Of a stretch of DNA of 64,000 bases, positions 50,131 to 63,653 are shown one piece after another (the first letter of the stretch is position 1; each line of letters opens with the position of its first letter). The notes below the pieces were generated by a model. The model worked only from the letters and a program-made list of their open reading frames with translations, had not been told where the DNA came from and made no database searches. Both the position numbers and the translations under genes were made by a program. The stretch is from assembly GCA_020086605.1 (NCBI GenBank), contig JACBWW010000003.1, forward strand, positions 57,142,849 to 57,206,848. The letters run 5' to 3'. This stretch comes from Lanius collurio. Taxonomy: Eukaryota; Chordata; Aves; Passeriformes; Laniidae.

Positions 50131-51930
50131 GCATTTGATGTGTTACAGAGCCTCAGTGAATATCCAGAAAAAATATAGCTGTTATTAATTGTTCTAAAAT
50201 TAAGTGACCTACTTGGGAAAGCATTTTCCCTGTAACTTAATGCAGGAGTGCAAATGGATATAATTATATAGGCATAACTTCCTTTTCTGTCTTGGTTTTG
50301 TTTATGTCATTTGGGAAGGGATTTAAATTCAGCCCAAACATTCCTATTTCTATGGGAAAAATAGGTAAAATTGTTAAACTCTAGTTATACTACACAGTCT
50401 AAAACATTGGTATGAATGGTAATTGCATAATGCACCATATAAAAAAAAACTAATTCCCATATTTTCCATTATGGTTTATATCCCGATTTCATGCAAAATT
50501 AGAGTAAGCTATTAATAGCAGTGGACTTCCTAAAGATTTACTCTAGATTAGAAGATTCTCATCTGCTCTTAGCATGGAAACTGTAAATATTACTTGAATA
50601 CCAACACAACTGAACTGTAAACCAGCTCATTACATCTCAGGTATTTACTAAGTAATGATTATTCTCTGTTAAAAACATCAGTACAGGCAAGTTTTTCCTT
50701 TAACAAGATTCCCTCAAGACTGGTCAGATAATGAACAGGGTTTAATGATTATACTGAGACATTTTTGAGGAATTATTGAGATTTGTACTCAAGTACAGGA
50801 AATGGACATCAGGCAAAAGTCCCATGTGTCCCCACAGTTCACCAGGTCTGCCTGATCCATATCCCCATGAGATACCACATTTATAACACATCTATTATAG
50901 TCACATCTGCTGGGGAAGCCTAAAGAGGGCTTCCTTTGACAGATGAGTGACAACAAATGTTGTCATAAGGACACTTCTGCCTAGCAAGCCAAGCACAGCA
51001 CAAGTCCTCTGCTGAGAAGATGAACTTTCCCTACCTCCAAAGCCAACCAGAAATGATACTGTGGCCCCTGTTTGCTCAGTGCCTGTCTGCCACAGAGGCC
51101 AGGCCCTAATACAACCCAAATCAAGTCCTCGGTGATGGCTGAAGCAATGCCACAAGGTCCAATAGCTGCACTGCTGGGATGGCTCTGCTCTGGTGGCACT
51201 CAGATGGCAGCCATGGCCAGCTTACTGCTGACAGCCATCCTGTGCAGAGTGCTGTGGGTGTGAGAGGCAGGTCCAGCTCCTCCTTGGCTTCTGCTTCCAT
51301 CCTTCAGATTGTGCTTTTCACAGCTCAGTTATCAAGGCAGATGGCTGCCTGCAGAGCCCCAGGCAAATGGACAGATGGGCTCTCCTCCGCTCAGAACTAA
51401 GAGCAAGACTTTGCTGACCTTGCCTGTTTGCTTGGCTAGAATCAGTCAAAAAAACTTTTCTGTAGCTTCAATTCCTGCTTCCACTTGAAGTAAAGTGGAA
51501 CCAATGCAAATCTCAGTTTTCCTCATCTGCCTGCAGTTGCAACACCAGGTTGGGTCTTTGCACTCCAAGGTGAGCCTGAACTATTCCTAAATTTAATGGT
51601 GCTTCATCTCCTCCTGAACTCAGATTGCTCCCCTGCTGCCTTTGTTCTAGATCTGATCAGGCAAGGAAATATTCAGGACATTATCTCTACATACTCCAAG
51701 CAGCACATTACCTTTGTTCATATTCATGATTACATGCATTTATGATACCGTAAATGCTTGGAAGAGCCTTCAGCATCCATGTCACTTGGGAGGAGGAAAG
51801 AAGAGATAGTAGGGAATATAAAAAAAATTTATATGGGAACATGCTGACCTCAGAACTAATTTAAAGTGATGTTGGTACTAACTATCACATCACTAGGTAA
51901 CTACCTTCATCTGACACTGCTACCCTTGAG

Positions 51931-52105
51931 GCAGAGGTGAGGGTGGTGAGGCACTGGAACAGGTTGTCCAATGAAGTTGTGGATGTCCCACTGGAGCCCT
52001 GAGCAACCTGATCTACTTGGTGGTATCCCTGCCCATGGCATGGGGATTGGAACTAGATGATCTTTAAGGTCCCTTCCAATTAAAACTATTCTATAATTCT
52101 ATGAG
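51931..52105 (+). mobile_element. CR1 LINE 3' end fragment
   Basis: The last 175 bp of a CR1: gaggtgagggtggtgaggca, cactggaacaggttgtcca, ccctgcccatggcatgggga, tagatgatctttaaggtccc and the terminal ataattctatgag. It is 5'-truncated. Confidence 0.93.
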
Positions 52106-55100
52106 AAACCATAAAGGGAGGAAAAAATAGAAATAACTGAGCCCTAAGACATTCCAACTCTCACCCTCCAAAGGGTAGCCTGTGTGGCAAAACAATACAG
52201 AGGTTTGGGAAGTACTTGATTAATTTAGGCAACCCTTTCTGATGTAAACTTCCATATTCAACTCATAAATTCAACCCATAAAAGTAGGACGGGAGAGAAA
52301 ATCCCAAAATGTACTTCATTGTAAGAGATAAAAAAATCTATTTGGACCATTTGCAATCTATACAATCCCTTCTCCAGCACAATTTCAGATATCAATGCTG
52401 TGGGAGCACAGAGAGCAAGAAGATGAGCAGGTACTTGGTGGGACATTTAGGCCTTTGCATTTGGTCTAGGAAGTGTTGCAACAATCAAAAAATTTCACCG
52501 GGGTTGCTGAAAACAAGCCTGCAGAAACTGAACATACAGAGCTGCCCCTAAAGCTTTGAGCTTTAGCAAACCTTTCAAAAGCCTGGTTTGAGGAAGGAAT
52601 TTGAGAGAAAATTCCAAGTCAAGAGCTTTACTGTAAATATTTTACTCTGAAGTTGATCTGCTTTCCCTCCTGCCTTTATAATAATGTTGCCTCATGTTTT
52701 CTCCTTCTCCAAAATATCTGCTTTGCTGTCCTTCAAACTTCCATTCAATCCACCTAAAAAGCAAGGAATATTGCATGGAGAGTAACTGCCCACCAGTACA
52801 TTTTGATGCCATGAAGCTGGTTATAATTTCTCAGTAATAGCATCACAAACCTGCTGAACTGAAGAGGAAAACTGTTGGCTTTTAGCTCACAGAGCTCTTG
52901 ACTCCCTGCTCGGCAAAAAACCCTCACCTACTTGCCGAGGTCAGTCCTGCAGCACTCCATCTGCAGGAATCACACAGTGGCCCATTACTGAGTGAAAGCT
53001 CTTCTCCCACCACCTGTTTGGCCCCTACATCAGGAGCTCATAGGTGAAAATGGAACACAGCCTTGTCTACAGGGCTTACTCTACAAAGGGAATTGCTCAG
53101 GGAGAGGAAATACAGCAGAGAGACTGGGAATTTAAGAGCCCCTCTAACTCTCCATCAAAATTGGAACCCACAGTGACATCACTGTTCTTGCAGAGCTTGC
53201 AAGCACCTCCAGGCTTGTCTCTGAGTTCCCAGCTACCTGCAGTTCTATCTTATCTCCTCTTTTATTTACTCTGCCTAAGGCAATGAGGGTCTCCAACATT
53301 CATCCTCAGGAAGACTATCTATTTCCATGTCCCAGATTTTTCCCTCCCCACTCTCCTTTGCATACTAGCACCCTACAACATTTTTTCATCTTCCCTCCAG
53401 AGGAAGCAGCATTTACACCAGCCCAAACCCTCCAGCTGACTCGTGTACAGGCTACTGGCCTCTACTTATGCATCACCTCCAAAGCTTTCATTTGGCAGGC
53501 AGTTTCAAAACTGCCTGCATGCTACATTAACCTGCATTTCTCTCTTCATTCACCATTCTTAATTAGTGTTTAGGAATGTATTAACATGGGACTAAGCCAC
53601 AAAGTTTGCATCTGGGCTTGCCTCATGTTGGAGAAGCTGAGCTAGCACTAGAGCCCGGTGAAGAGTCACCCATTCCTCACGTAGCAGCTGAAAGCAAGAG
53701 CATAGCAGTGACTCCCCAACACAGAACTCCCTCTTCTGCTTGAATATACAATCACTGTGATTTTTTTGCCCTGCTTTCATAACTCTAAGTCACTGAACAG
53801 TCATTTCATGCAGTAACTGAAGCTGTTCAGAAGCTACCAGCATTTCTAGCTTGACCAAAGTCTTTGCCTTCAGGCAAGGATGTAACAAAAAGTGATCAGT
53901 GATAGCGGATGAGTTAAGCAACACCAAATCTCTCTGTAGCCACTTTAGGAATGCATATATGAGCTAGTTATTACTGAGTTTCATGTATATGTGTGATAGA
54001 TAAGTCTAAGTTTGTAGAAAGATAGTTACTCTGATATCACAGGCTCTGAAATAGTGGCAAGGTCAAAGAGAGGTGGCAGAGGAGACAAGAAGGTCTTTTC
54101 TGCTCTTCCTCCAGTGGCCCACCTCACCATCAAGGTGCTAGAAGGCAAGTTGAGGTCTGAATTTCCTCAGTGCATGCTTCCATGGTGCAGCCTCTCCTAC
54201 ACACTGCTATGCTTGGGACTTCATGAACCTCTGTGGTTATGGAGGTCTGAAGGGGTCCTGAGGTTCCCAAAGCAGCTGGAAGGGACACTGAGAAATCTGC
54301 CCTCACTGCTGTCCTCTCCCAGGGTCTTTGTGTGATGACCAAAACCCTGCTCCCTGCTTCTCCTTGATGGTGTAGGGATACCTGTAAGTAAAAATCAGCA
54401 TTGCCAAGGAAATGGCCCTGCTAAGGATAACAACCAGAGGTAGCACCGTGCCAGGGACAGTTGTTGAGACAAACTACGAGTCCACACCTGAAGGAGACCA
54501 TCCTTTTTCCTGCCCCAGATCCCTCCCTTAGATTTCCAGCAGCACCAACCCTTTTGGCAGTAGGAGCAGGTCTGCACTGCAAACAGTAATGAGGTGATGC
54601 ACTGATGTACCTGAGACATCTCAGAGCCACCCACCTTACAGTACAGGCCCTTCTCCACCAACTGCTGATCTCAGAAGAGGCTGTAAAACCTGTATGGACA
54701 AAGTGAGGCAAGTGAATTTTGTCTAAGCTCTGAGCTGCTCTGGGACTCCAGGTACTGAGGCTGGCTGATTTAAAGTTGCTTGGTATCTGTTTTAATCATA
54801 ATATTGCAGGCATGTAACACACCTGCACTCCATATGCTGCATCATTTTAACTAAGTGACCTACAAATGGGCTCTCCAATTTTCCATGTACAGAAAAGCTA
54901 AAGGTGGTTGGGAATCTTCATCACACAAAATAATCCAGGAAATTTCCCATTTCAGGACTCCTCAAGGACCCCATCTACTCAGTGTTTACCAGACAGAAGC
55001 TTCTGGGACTCTGAGGAAGGGAGTATGACAACTCTCACATTAACTGCAGTGCAGGAGAAAACAACCAAGCATGTAAATGTAAGGATGTAAGAATGACCTT

Positions 55101-58100
55101 GAACCTTCCAATTAGCAGTATCATGACTAAATTCCACAGCACACACACACACAGCCTTTGGCTTCCTAGACATAATATAATTTTCTGTCTGTTTAGGAGA
55201 GAAAATAACAAGGGAAGCTGAGAAGAACATGAGCTGAAGGCAGAGATACCTTCTGGTTAAATATCAGAGCACTAACGACGTAGTAGCTGTAGATATTAGC
55301 ACGTTGTTTGTGGGGGCTGGCATATGTACCTATTCAGCCTTCTCATTACACATGTAGACAGAACATGGTGTTCTGAAGCACACAGTAGTCTCAACTCTAA
55401 CTCATAAATTATTTTAATTATGCATTTTAAAAAATGAAGAAAAAAATGCCCAGTCCTTAGTAAGGAGCAGAGCTAGATCATCCTAAAGTACATACTCTAA
55501 TTTTTTATCTCTCTTCTCACCAAATGTGAGATGCATCTCTCAGTGCCCTTTCCCATGACACTAACAGGAGGGTACATGTGCTCTAGACCTGGACTGAAAC
55601 TATAATGGTACAGGAGGGTTACTCTACATCCATTGAATAATATGGTTTGGGTCTGCAGATAAGTCCTAATGGAAGTGAACAGGGAGAAGAGATGTTCCCT
55701 GCTCCCCAAACACACCGACTGCAATTGGTGAGAGAAAATCCCAGATTCCCTTGATCTATACCTGTATGAAGTGTATGACCATGCACTTTGGTCCCCTGGC
55801 CTTCCCTCCCCCATCCCTGCTGCACATCTCTTCCAGCCCTTTCAGAGCTAAGGCAGGCAGTACAGTCACCACAACATACTTGGCCCCACAAGATGGGGTC
55901 TGAGCAGTGGTGAAGTGCCTTTGCCATGCAAATGATAACAGGAACAATAATGGTTGTAGCTCACTGACAACCTCTCCTTTCTAAGACTGGGTGTAAATAA
56001 TGTTCTTATCTTCTAAGAAATACCTCTGGCATCCCTGACAAAGTGATAAGTAGAAAGAAGAGAGACACTCAACTGCTGATCAAGAGGGAGGAGAGTGATT
56101 AACATCCTCTGGGGAACACCTTGTTGATGATGGCTGCTTTGCATTGTTGAGGCTGTAAGAAGCACCTAAATTCCTCCTCCACAGAACTCTCAGCTGCTGA
56201 TAAAGTCAGTTCTACATTAATCCCTCAGCACACTCCTTGTCAGGCCCATTTTTGATCAAAGCTTTTCTTGCCACTCTGTCATAATTGCAACCCTCTGCTC
56301 CCATTTGAGAAAAAGGACAGAGTCTGAATGTCAGTAGAAGGAAGGACTGGACCTAGGCAACACTAAGAATCATATAAGTAAGAAAATAAAACAAAAAACT
56401 ATCTGCAGATGAAACAGTTCAGCAAGGCTGAATCAATTTTTGGGGTTTCCACATTAGGAATTGTGGCTCCATGTCCCCAGTAGCTGGGTTTGATATGCTG
56501 GGTCTCAGCAGTCCCCTGGAATTGTCCATCAGTACACTGTACACAGCCATTTTTGGAGATTCAGACCAGTTTCTGCCATGCACAAACTTAACCAAAGCAA
56601 GCATAAACAAGCCCACTGAAACAGCTTTCCTCCAACAAGGTCAAAGTCTGGACTAGGACACAAGTGTCCTGAAGCTTAGACTTAATCTTGAAGAGTGGAT
56701 CCATGCAGAAGCGTGGGTACAACCCACTGCACTGATTTGCATTGGTGAGTACCAACAGACAGAGGCTTTCTCTGTCCTCATCTCCCTCAGCAGTGGAAAT
56801 CAAGGCATTAGTGGCTCTGCACCCACACTGGCATCCTGTAGGACAGCCTGGCTCTGCAGCCAGACACATTGTGCTGGAATGCATCCTGACATCTTTTTGC
56901 TGAGGCCTCCCCAGCCTGGGAAACAAACCACAGATAAAAGCATATGTGCATTTAGGCTCCATCTGTACTTTAAACACCTCAGGAAACAGCTATAACAGGA
57001 AGTCCCTCCATCCCAGACATGCTTGATCTCCTGGCAAAGGTGGGCCCCAATGCTGTATTGGATCCATGTGCACAATGTGAAAAAAAAAAGCCAACCAGAT
57101 CAGAAATACACCTATACCTAACAACAACCCATACTTGGATAGTGTAGGAAGAAAATAGAGCCTCACTTTCAATTACAGACCACCTCTCAAACTGGGCAAT
57201 CCTAGCCCATAACATCAGTGTCCTTTCTCCCTTCTTTTTACACTTTTCATCTCCCCATATTAATGCTTACATGAAACACCCATTTTCAAGCATGATATTT
57301 ACCTTTCTAACAAAATGCAGCAGGAGGTTCCACAGGTTAATTATAAATTGATTTTTAAAGCATTTACCAAGAAGTTATTTAAATCTATTTCCCTTAATTT
57401 CATTTGATGCAGCATATGTCTTGCAGTGCAAAGGGGAGATGCAGCTTTATTGCCACTATCTGCCAGATGAACATGTTCATCATCAACAGTGCAGGGAGTG
57501 ATAAGTCACTTATCTGATACAGAGAGACAAAACACTCCCTCTTTCTTATCAACAAATTGAGTTATCAGCCAAGTGAAGTAGTTTTTCGGTAGCCTCTCTG
57601 ACTGCTTTTGCTTTTAAATCCATACTGGCAGCAAATGTTCATGGATGTATTTGCCTCACTTATGCTCATTTCAAAATGCAGCAGCAGCCACCACAGATAA
57701 GAAAGCTTCATCTCCCAAAGATGTCAAGCCTGAGTACAGTTAAACAGTTCCGAATTTACTCTGATTGCTGGAAAGCTGAACTAAACTACACCAAAAGTAT
57801 CCAAAGTGATGCTAAAACAGTCATACAAAGAGCTTAGAGGAATACAGGGCACATCCAAAGCCTGCTGACACAGCCGCCACTGATGGCTTAACCCACATTT
57901 CCCAGTGCTGTCCCTTATACCTGGGTGCCTGACCTGAGACAACTAGGACCCAGAATCTGGGAAGTGAAAGCCCTGATCTAGCCAAGGTAACACTTTTGCT
58001 ACACTTGGCTATATAACGCCCAAATCTATTCAGAATTAACTGCACTGCATAACAAAGCTGGAGAGAAGTTAGGGCTATCAGCCAGGTAATATTATTAGAA

Positions 58101-59037
58101 GGTTGTAACTGAATGCATAGAAAGGTTTTTGGTGTGAAGAGGTAGAAACTGATCTCTTTTAAGGACTCAGTTTGGTGGTGAGAAGTTGCTCTAAAAGGCT
58201 TTGTGCAGAGTGCTACTCATGAGAAGGGTGTCAGCATCACACTGACTTGAGCAGAGGGTGACTGCACTGAGTTGTTGTCAGAAAGTTCTCAATGCTGGAA
58301 TTAGCATAATTTTAACTGAGTGTGGCTGGAAAGTAAACTGTTGGGATAGAACTGAAAAGGATTTGTCCTTGACTGCAGAGGCCAAATGTGATCATTCACC
58401 GGTAAAATTTTTAAGTGTGACTGTTCTCTTCCATAAACCAGTCCAAAGAAAACATGACTTGATAAACAGAAACCCACGGAGGACAGACATGTTAAGTCAG
58501 GAAAGTTTCTTGTAAATACTTACAAACTCACGGCTACAAGCTCATCTTCCTCCTTCCCATAAAGACATAATCAAACAGGACCTCCAAGATTAATATAAAG
58601 AATGCGGATGAGAAAATCATTATTTCACCTGCTAAACAAGACAAGCAAAACCTGTGAGCATTTCTGATCTTGCTCATCATGGAGCCAGCTCATCGGGGAG
58701 CTCTGATGATCTTCACCAGAACTTTGAAGAAAGCATGGACTTTGCATTGGCTCAGATAAGAAGACTGCATGAACCTTTCCAGCTACCCACAAACTCAGAT
58801 CCAACCACCTGAGCTGTAACAAGACCAGTAACACCTCCAATCTCCAGTGTTTTCTAAAGGCCACATATATCTACTTTTCCAGACATTCTCCTTCTATAGG
58901 GCCACTTTCTTTCTTGGAATGTGTTCCCATGGCTGAATCTGTTAATTTGATAGCAATCAGATACCTCACCTCTAAAGCAACCAGCTGCATAATTCCTGGA
59001 AGGGTCCTTTACTCTCACCTGTTTGTAGATGGGACAG

Positions 59038-59068
59038 GATTGTTGGATATTAGTTATATCCAACAATC
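59038..59068. other. Perfect 12-bp hairpin
   Basis: gattgttggata and tatccaacaatc are exact reverse complements around a 7-base loop (ttagtta). The stem is too short for a microRNA precursor and no surrounding structure is evident. Confidence 0.65.
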
Positions 59069-60666
59069 TCAAAGAGACAAGAGATAGCTGGAAGAATAGC
59101 CAGCTGACAATTGTTTCAATAGTTTCCAGCCTTGCTGCCAGCTGGCACATTCCTTCCTCCAGATAACATCTGATGCACTCAGATGTTTCTGAAGCTGTGC
59201 CCTCACAGGACATGTGGCAAGAATGACAGCAAGCTCTTTGCTCCTCTGCTTTCATACCAAACCTGCAAGGAAGTTGCTACAGGAGGTTCTATTTCTTTTT
59301 CTTGAGCATTGATAAGAAACCTGCATGATAAATTTCAATCCTTCTCTCCTTTCCAGCTGCAATGTTGCAAACCCCCTCGGTGTTGTGACAAGAGGAGGGG
59401 GACTCTCTGCACTTGCATGTGCATCATGGAAGTGGCTTCACATGCATGGGGAGGCAGAAAAACTCATTCCTGCTGCCTCACAGCTGATAGTGACTCCTGT
59501 ACAGGGGAGCACGAATTTTAAAGGGCTGGAGCAATGGAAGAGGCTCTTATCCCATTACAGCTCTAAAGATCAGGGCTTGACAGTGGTGGTACCTAAATGG
59601 ATCATTAAGTAGTTGCAAACGACCTTAATACTTTAAAGAGGACTTAATCAAGCAGAGCTGGGATGTCTTGACAATCTGATAACTGCAGCATAAAATTCAG
59701 AGAATGCAGAGACCAGGGATGTGTGACTGGCCTTTGGGACTGATTGTTCTGAAACAGCTCTGCTTTTTCTTTTTGAAGAGAAATTTAAATTACCCAGCCT
59801 TTCAAAAATAACTGTTTATCTTCCACAGGAACCTTGAAAATCATCTGATTTATCACACAATTAAATCAGTGCAGATTTCCTGTAATTTACCCTTAATCCA
59901 CAGCTGGACAAAACTTCTATCAAGGAATGCTGAAACTACTGGTGTTAGCTAGGTCCGTTCCAGTTATCCATGTCAAAAGGTGCTAATTAGTGTAGGAAGG
60001 TTAATTCAAACTGCTTGTATTTCTGGCGTTGTTTCTATGAGACTTAGCTCAGTTTACAGGTAATGTACTTAAGCATCAAAAATAGCTAGGAAATAAAAAG
60101 TTTATTTGTGATTTAAAGTTAGTTGTATACACAGATAAATAGTTTCATTTTATATAACTAAGAATAAACTAATCAAGGCCTGCCCTGTTTGAAAACAAAC
60201 TAAAATTTGATAGCAAAGGTACTGTGATGGTTTGAATAAACTGTAAAGTCAAACTGTCTGTAAACAAAGTTAAATTAACATCTGTGATAATTTTACTCCA
60301 AAGCAAAAAAAGGTAAAGACTGCACACCATGGAATGACCAAAGCTGTTATAAAAGATTTTATTTACTGTATTCAAAAATGTTAGTTACATTACTGTCTTC
60401 AAATCTGATGTCTTCTTCAATTTCAAGATCCCAGGCAATAGGACAAAGCAAGACAAATATATACCAATACATACATGTCTAGTCCCAGACCACCTTCAAA
60501 ACTTGCTCGTGCTTTTTTCACTGAAGACTTGATTTCATACACAGTCAGTTCAAAAACCAACATCTGAAATACTTGGTTTTAACTATTATAAATAATTTCA
60601 AAGTCCTATTTTATATACACTGTCAGATTGAAATTTTAAAATCTAAAATGTTTGGTTTTAACAATT

Positions 60667-60686
60667 AAAAAAAAAAAAAAAAAAAA
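60667..60686. repeat. Poly(A) tract
   Basis: 20 consecutive A residues. Confidence 0.95.
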
Positions 60687-62042
60687 GTCCTAACTCAGGA
60701 TGATGAGAAGTATCATTTTGAATATCCTTTGGGTTGCCCAAGCTAGAGGAGCACTTCAAGTTCTCTCCTGATTCTCTTGGTGATAAAACTTACTTTTCTG
60801 GGACTTCCATGAGGGAGGTGGTATTCACTGTAGTTCTGGGAGAGTAAGTTAATATCAATGTAACACTTTCTTTACTCAGCACTCTCCCCATTCAGTGTTC
60901 ATCACTTTCCTTCTCTACATTTCCCTTTTCTTGTTGGTAATAAACAACTTGAATTTTTCCATAGTGAGGATCACAGGTTGGCATGATGCTGAGGAAGAAG
61001 CTGCCATGCTTGCTGCAAACACTTTAGGGCACATAGATGAGAGGATGAGATAGAGTCAAATAAATAAATTACACTAGATACCACTTTCACTGACCCCATG
61101 ACATCTCTGCCTGAAGACAGACATCCACAGGGTGAGGATAAAAACAGCGGACAAGACCTAAGTATGTGATATGTGTCATATGTACCATGTCTGGTTTCAA
61201 ACTAGCTTATTTTTTAAAAAAAATTATTTTATTTTACATTTTATTTTATTTTTTGATACTGCAGTGATTCTCTGATTCATGCTTAGTGATAACACATCAG
61301 CCATAAAACCCACTGATTTCTTCTGCACATTTTATGATCATTCTGAAGACCCATGGACCATGGCTGCTATACTGAGTTAGCTGGATGGAAACTTCAGTGG
61401 TGTGTCCTGTCCATCTTTGACAGGAGGTGTATTTTGGTCTGTTTTTCACCACAGTAAACAGACAAGGACAGTGGCCCTCCCAGCTGTCTGCCTTTCTCCC
61501 CTGTGCTGGGGAAGTCCACTGAGAAAGTACTCATTAGCACAGCATATGAGTCTCTCTGAGCCTGGAGGAGGGGGGTAGGAAGATGTTATTAATTTAGTCA
61601 GTGCTGTGCAGCTTGCAGAAACACTGTCAGATTCTGCCTGCACATATCTCACCTCCTATTGTTAAAGAAATTACAGTTGCTGAAAGAGATGAAAAAGTAA
61701 CTCATTTATTTTCTGGCTTTCATAGTAATAATGCAAATCTGATTCTCCTTGACTCTGTAGCATGTGTCTGCTTTTTGGACTGGGGTCCTTTGGGGTAGTA
61801 GTGGGGACATGATTCTCTGCACATATGCTATCAGCAAAAGTGTGCCAGCTTATTTTAGTGGCTCTGACTGCACTGACCACATTTGTTTGGATGTATCACT
61901 CATTCAAGGACTTAGGACCTTCCAAGACTAATTAGTATCTAGATAGTGCTTTCCTGTTTCTCACTGGTGGAAGGCCAGAAACCTGCAAAACTGTAGAGTT
62001 TGAGCAAAACTTTCAGCAGAAGTTTCTGAAAATAGCTATGAG

Positions 62043-62530
62043 TTCACAGACACAAGGAATGGTTTGGGTTGGAAGGGACCTTAAGGATCATTTAGTTCCA
62101 ATCCCCTGCCATGGGCAGGGACACCTTTCATGAGAAGTTATTCAAAGGCCCATCCAATCTGACCTTCTAGGAATAAGGCAGCTACAACTTCTCTGAGCAA
62201 CCTGTCCCAGTGTCTCACAACATTCAAAGTGAAGAATTTCCTCCTGGTCTCTAATATGGACTTACTCTCTTTCAGTTTAAAGCCATTTCCCCTCTTCTTA
62301 TCAATACATCCCCTTGTCGAAAGTCCCTCCCTCTCCTGCTTTCTTGTAGGCCCTTGTTAGCTACTGAAAGGTGCTGGAAGGTCTTCTCCAGGCTGAACAA
62401 TTCTTTCAGTCTTTCCTCACAGCAGAGGTGCTCCAGTCCTCTGATCATCTTCATGGCCTCCTCTGGACTTGCTCTGGCAGGTCCGTGTCCTTATTTTAGG
62501 GGCCCCAGAGCTGGACCCTGTACAGTGTTC
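62043..62530 (-). mobile_element. CR1 LINE 3' fragment, reversed
   Basis: The plus strand reads ggaatggtttgggttggaag, agggaccttaaggatcattt, cccctgccatgggcaggg, aatttcctcctggtctctaa and ctccaggctgaacaattct, the reverse complement of an avian CR1 tail. About 490 bp remain, and the 5' portion is lost near 62530. Small minus-strand frames here (62272-62454) are pieces of this element. Confidence 0.95.
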
Positions 62531-63653
62531 ATATAATACAACCATTAGACAGATTATCGTCCTCTGAAAAAGAAATTGCAGATGTCTCCTGAAAACAAAA
62601 CATGCAGCAGGTGGCACAGGCACACAGCACATTATGATATGTCTCAGGGGTTTCCAGACAGGGGGTGCAAGAGCTTTTCCCACCATTTCGACTTCTCTCT
62701 CAGGTTTTGCTTTCATTTCTGCTTCTCACAGGTTCACACCCTGCCATCACACATAAATTCCACCCAGGGTACCAGCTCAGTCCCCTCACATTTCCTATTG
62801 ATCACTAAACCCCCCTCCATGTCACTTTAATGTTATACTTGTGCATTTATTCTTTCCATATAACAGCTATTTTGTCAAAATGGCCTTTTTACTAGAAACA
62901 GATACTTACTGGTTTCACACATTGCCTCTGTTCTGGCTGGGGTTGAACATAAAAAAAAAATCAGAGCAAAATCCCTTTTTTTATTTACACTAAAACTGCC
63001 ATATAAGAGCCATGCTGGTGCAACTCAGAGTTGGCTCCTCAACAAAAAAATGAACTCACAGTCTGCATGAGCCTGGAGAAATCCTGTAGAATATTTTAAA
63101 GACTGTTTCCCCTGAAGGCTGTATTGTTTCAACAGCATATTTCTCCCAGTCTTCCTTTCCTGTTTTTCCATTCTTGTGAACACAGGGTATTTTAAGAGTC
63201 CATCTGCTCATGTTACTTACTCCTCTCCCCTTTAAGTCACAATCCTCCATGATATTACAGTTAATTGCTCCACCTGTGATTCTATTGCAACCATGAATGG
63301 GATCATGATTTTCAACTCTATCTGTACTGGAGTAATTTCAAAATATTTCTCTTATTACCAGCTCCATCTGAACTTTAACAGCTTTTACAATTTTGAGGAC
63401 ATTTACAGTGTGTCTGGCAATACTGATGGTATTTCTAAATAGAGAAGTGCCCATATCACATTTTACACTAGTTGTAACTAGAGGAATTTGGATCTTGCAC
63501 CTTTCTGGCCTGCCTCTGGTCTTGTTACTTCCATTTACAGCAGCAAGGTTTTCTATAGGCAGAGTGGGATATCATTTAAAAATAGTACAATGTATTTTAA
63601 GCCATTTCTCAGCAAGGGTATGTATATCCCATTCTGGAAATGTCACTAGGTGA
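62531..63653. other. Non-coding, no gene recognised
   Basis: No supported feature. It separates the reversed CR1 from the CpG-rich right edge. Confidence 0.5.

Larger units (their letters stand above)
45511..51930. other. Non-coding with A-rich tracts
   Basis: No gene is supported. A-rich tracts occur at 46231-46277 and 47109-47187, and a poly(T) at 50108-50130. Stretches such as 47420-47530 and 50200-50520 are AT-rich, complex and repeat-free, so they could be conserved non-coding elements. This is not testable from one sequence. Confidence 0.45.
52106..62042. other. Non-coding, no gene recognised
   Basis: No gene is supported. A (CA)n run lies at 55140-55153, a poly(A) run at 60667-60686 and an A/T-rich TTTTA-type stretch at 61208-61255. 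Open frames up to 133 codons show no domains. A 12-bp perfect hairpin is listed at 59038-59068. Confidence 0.45.
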
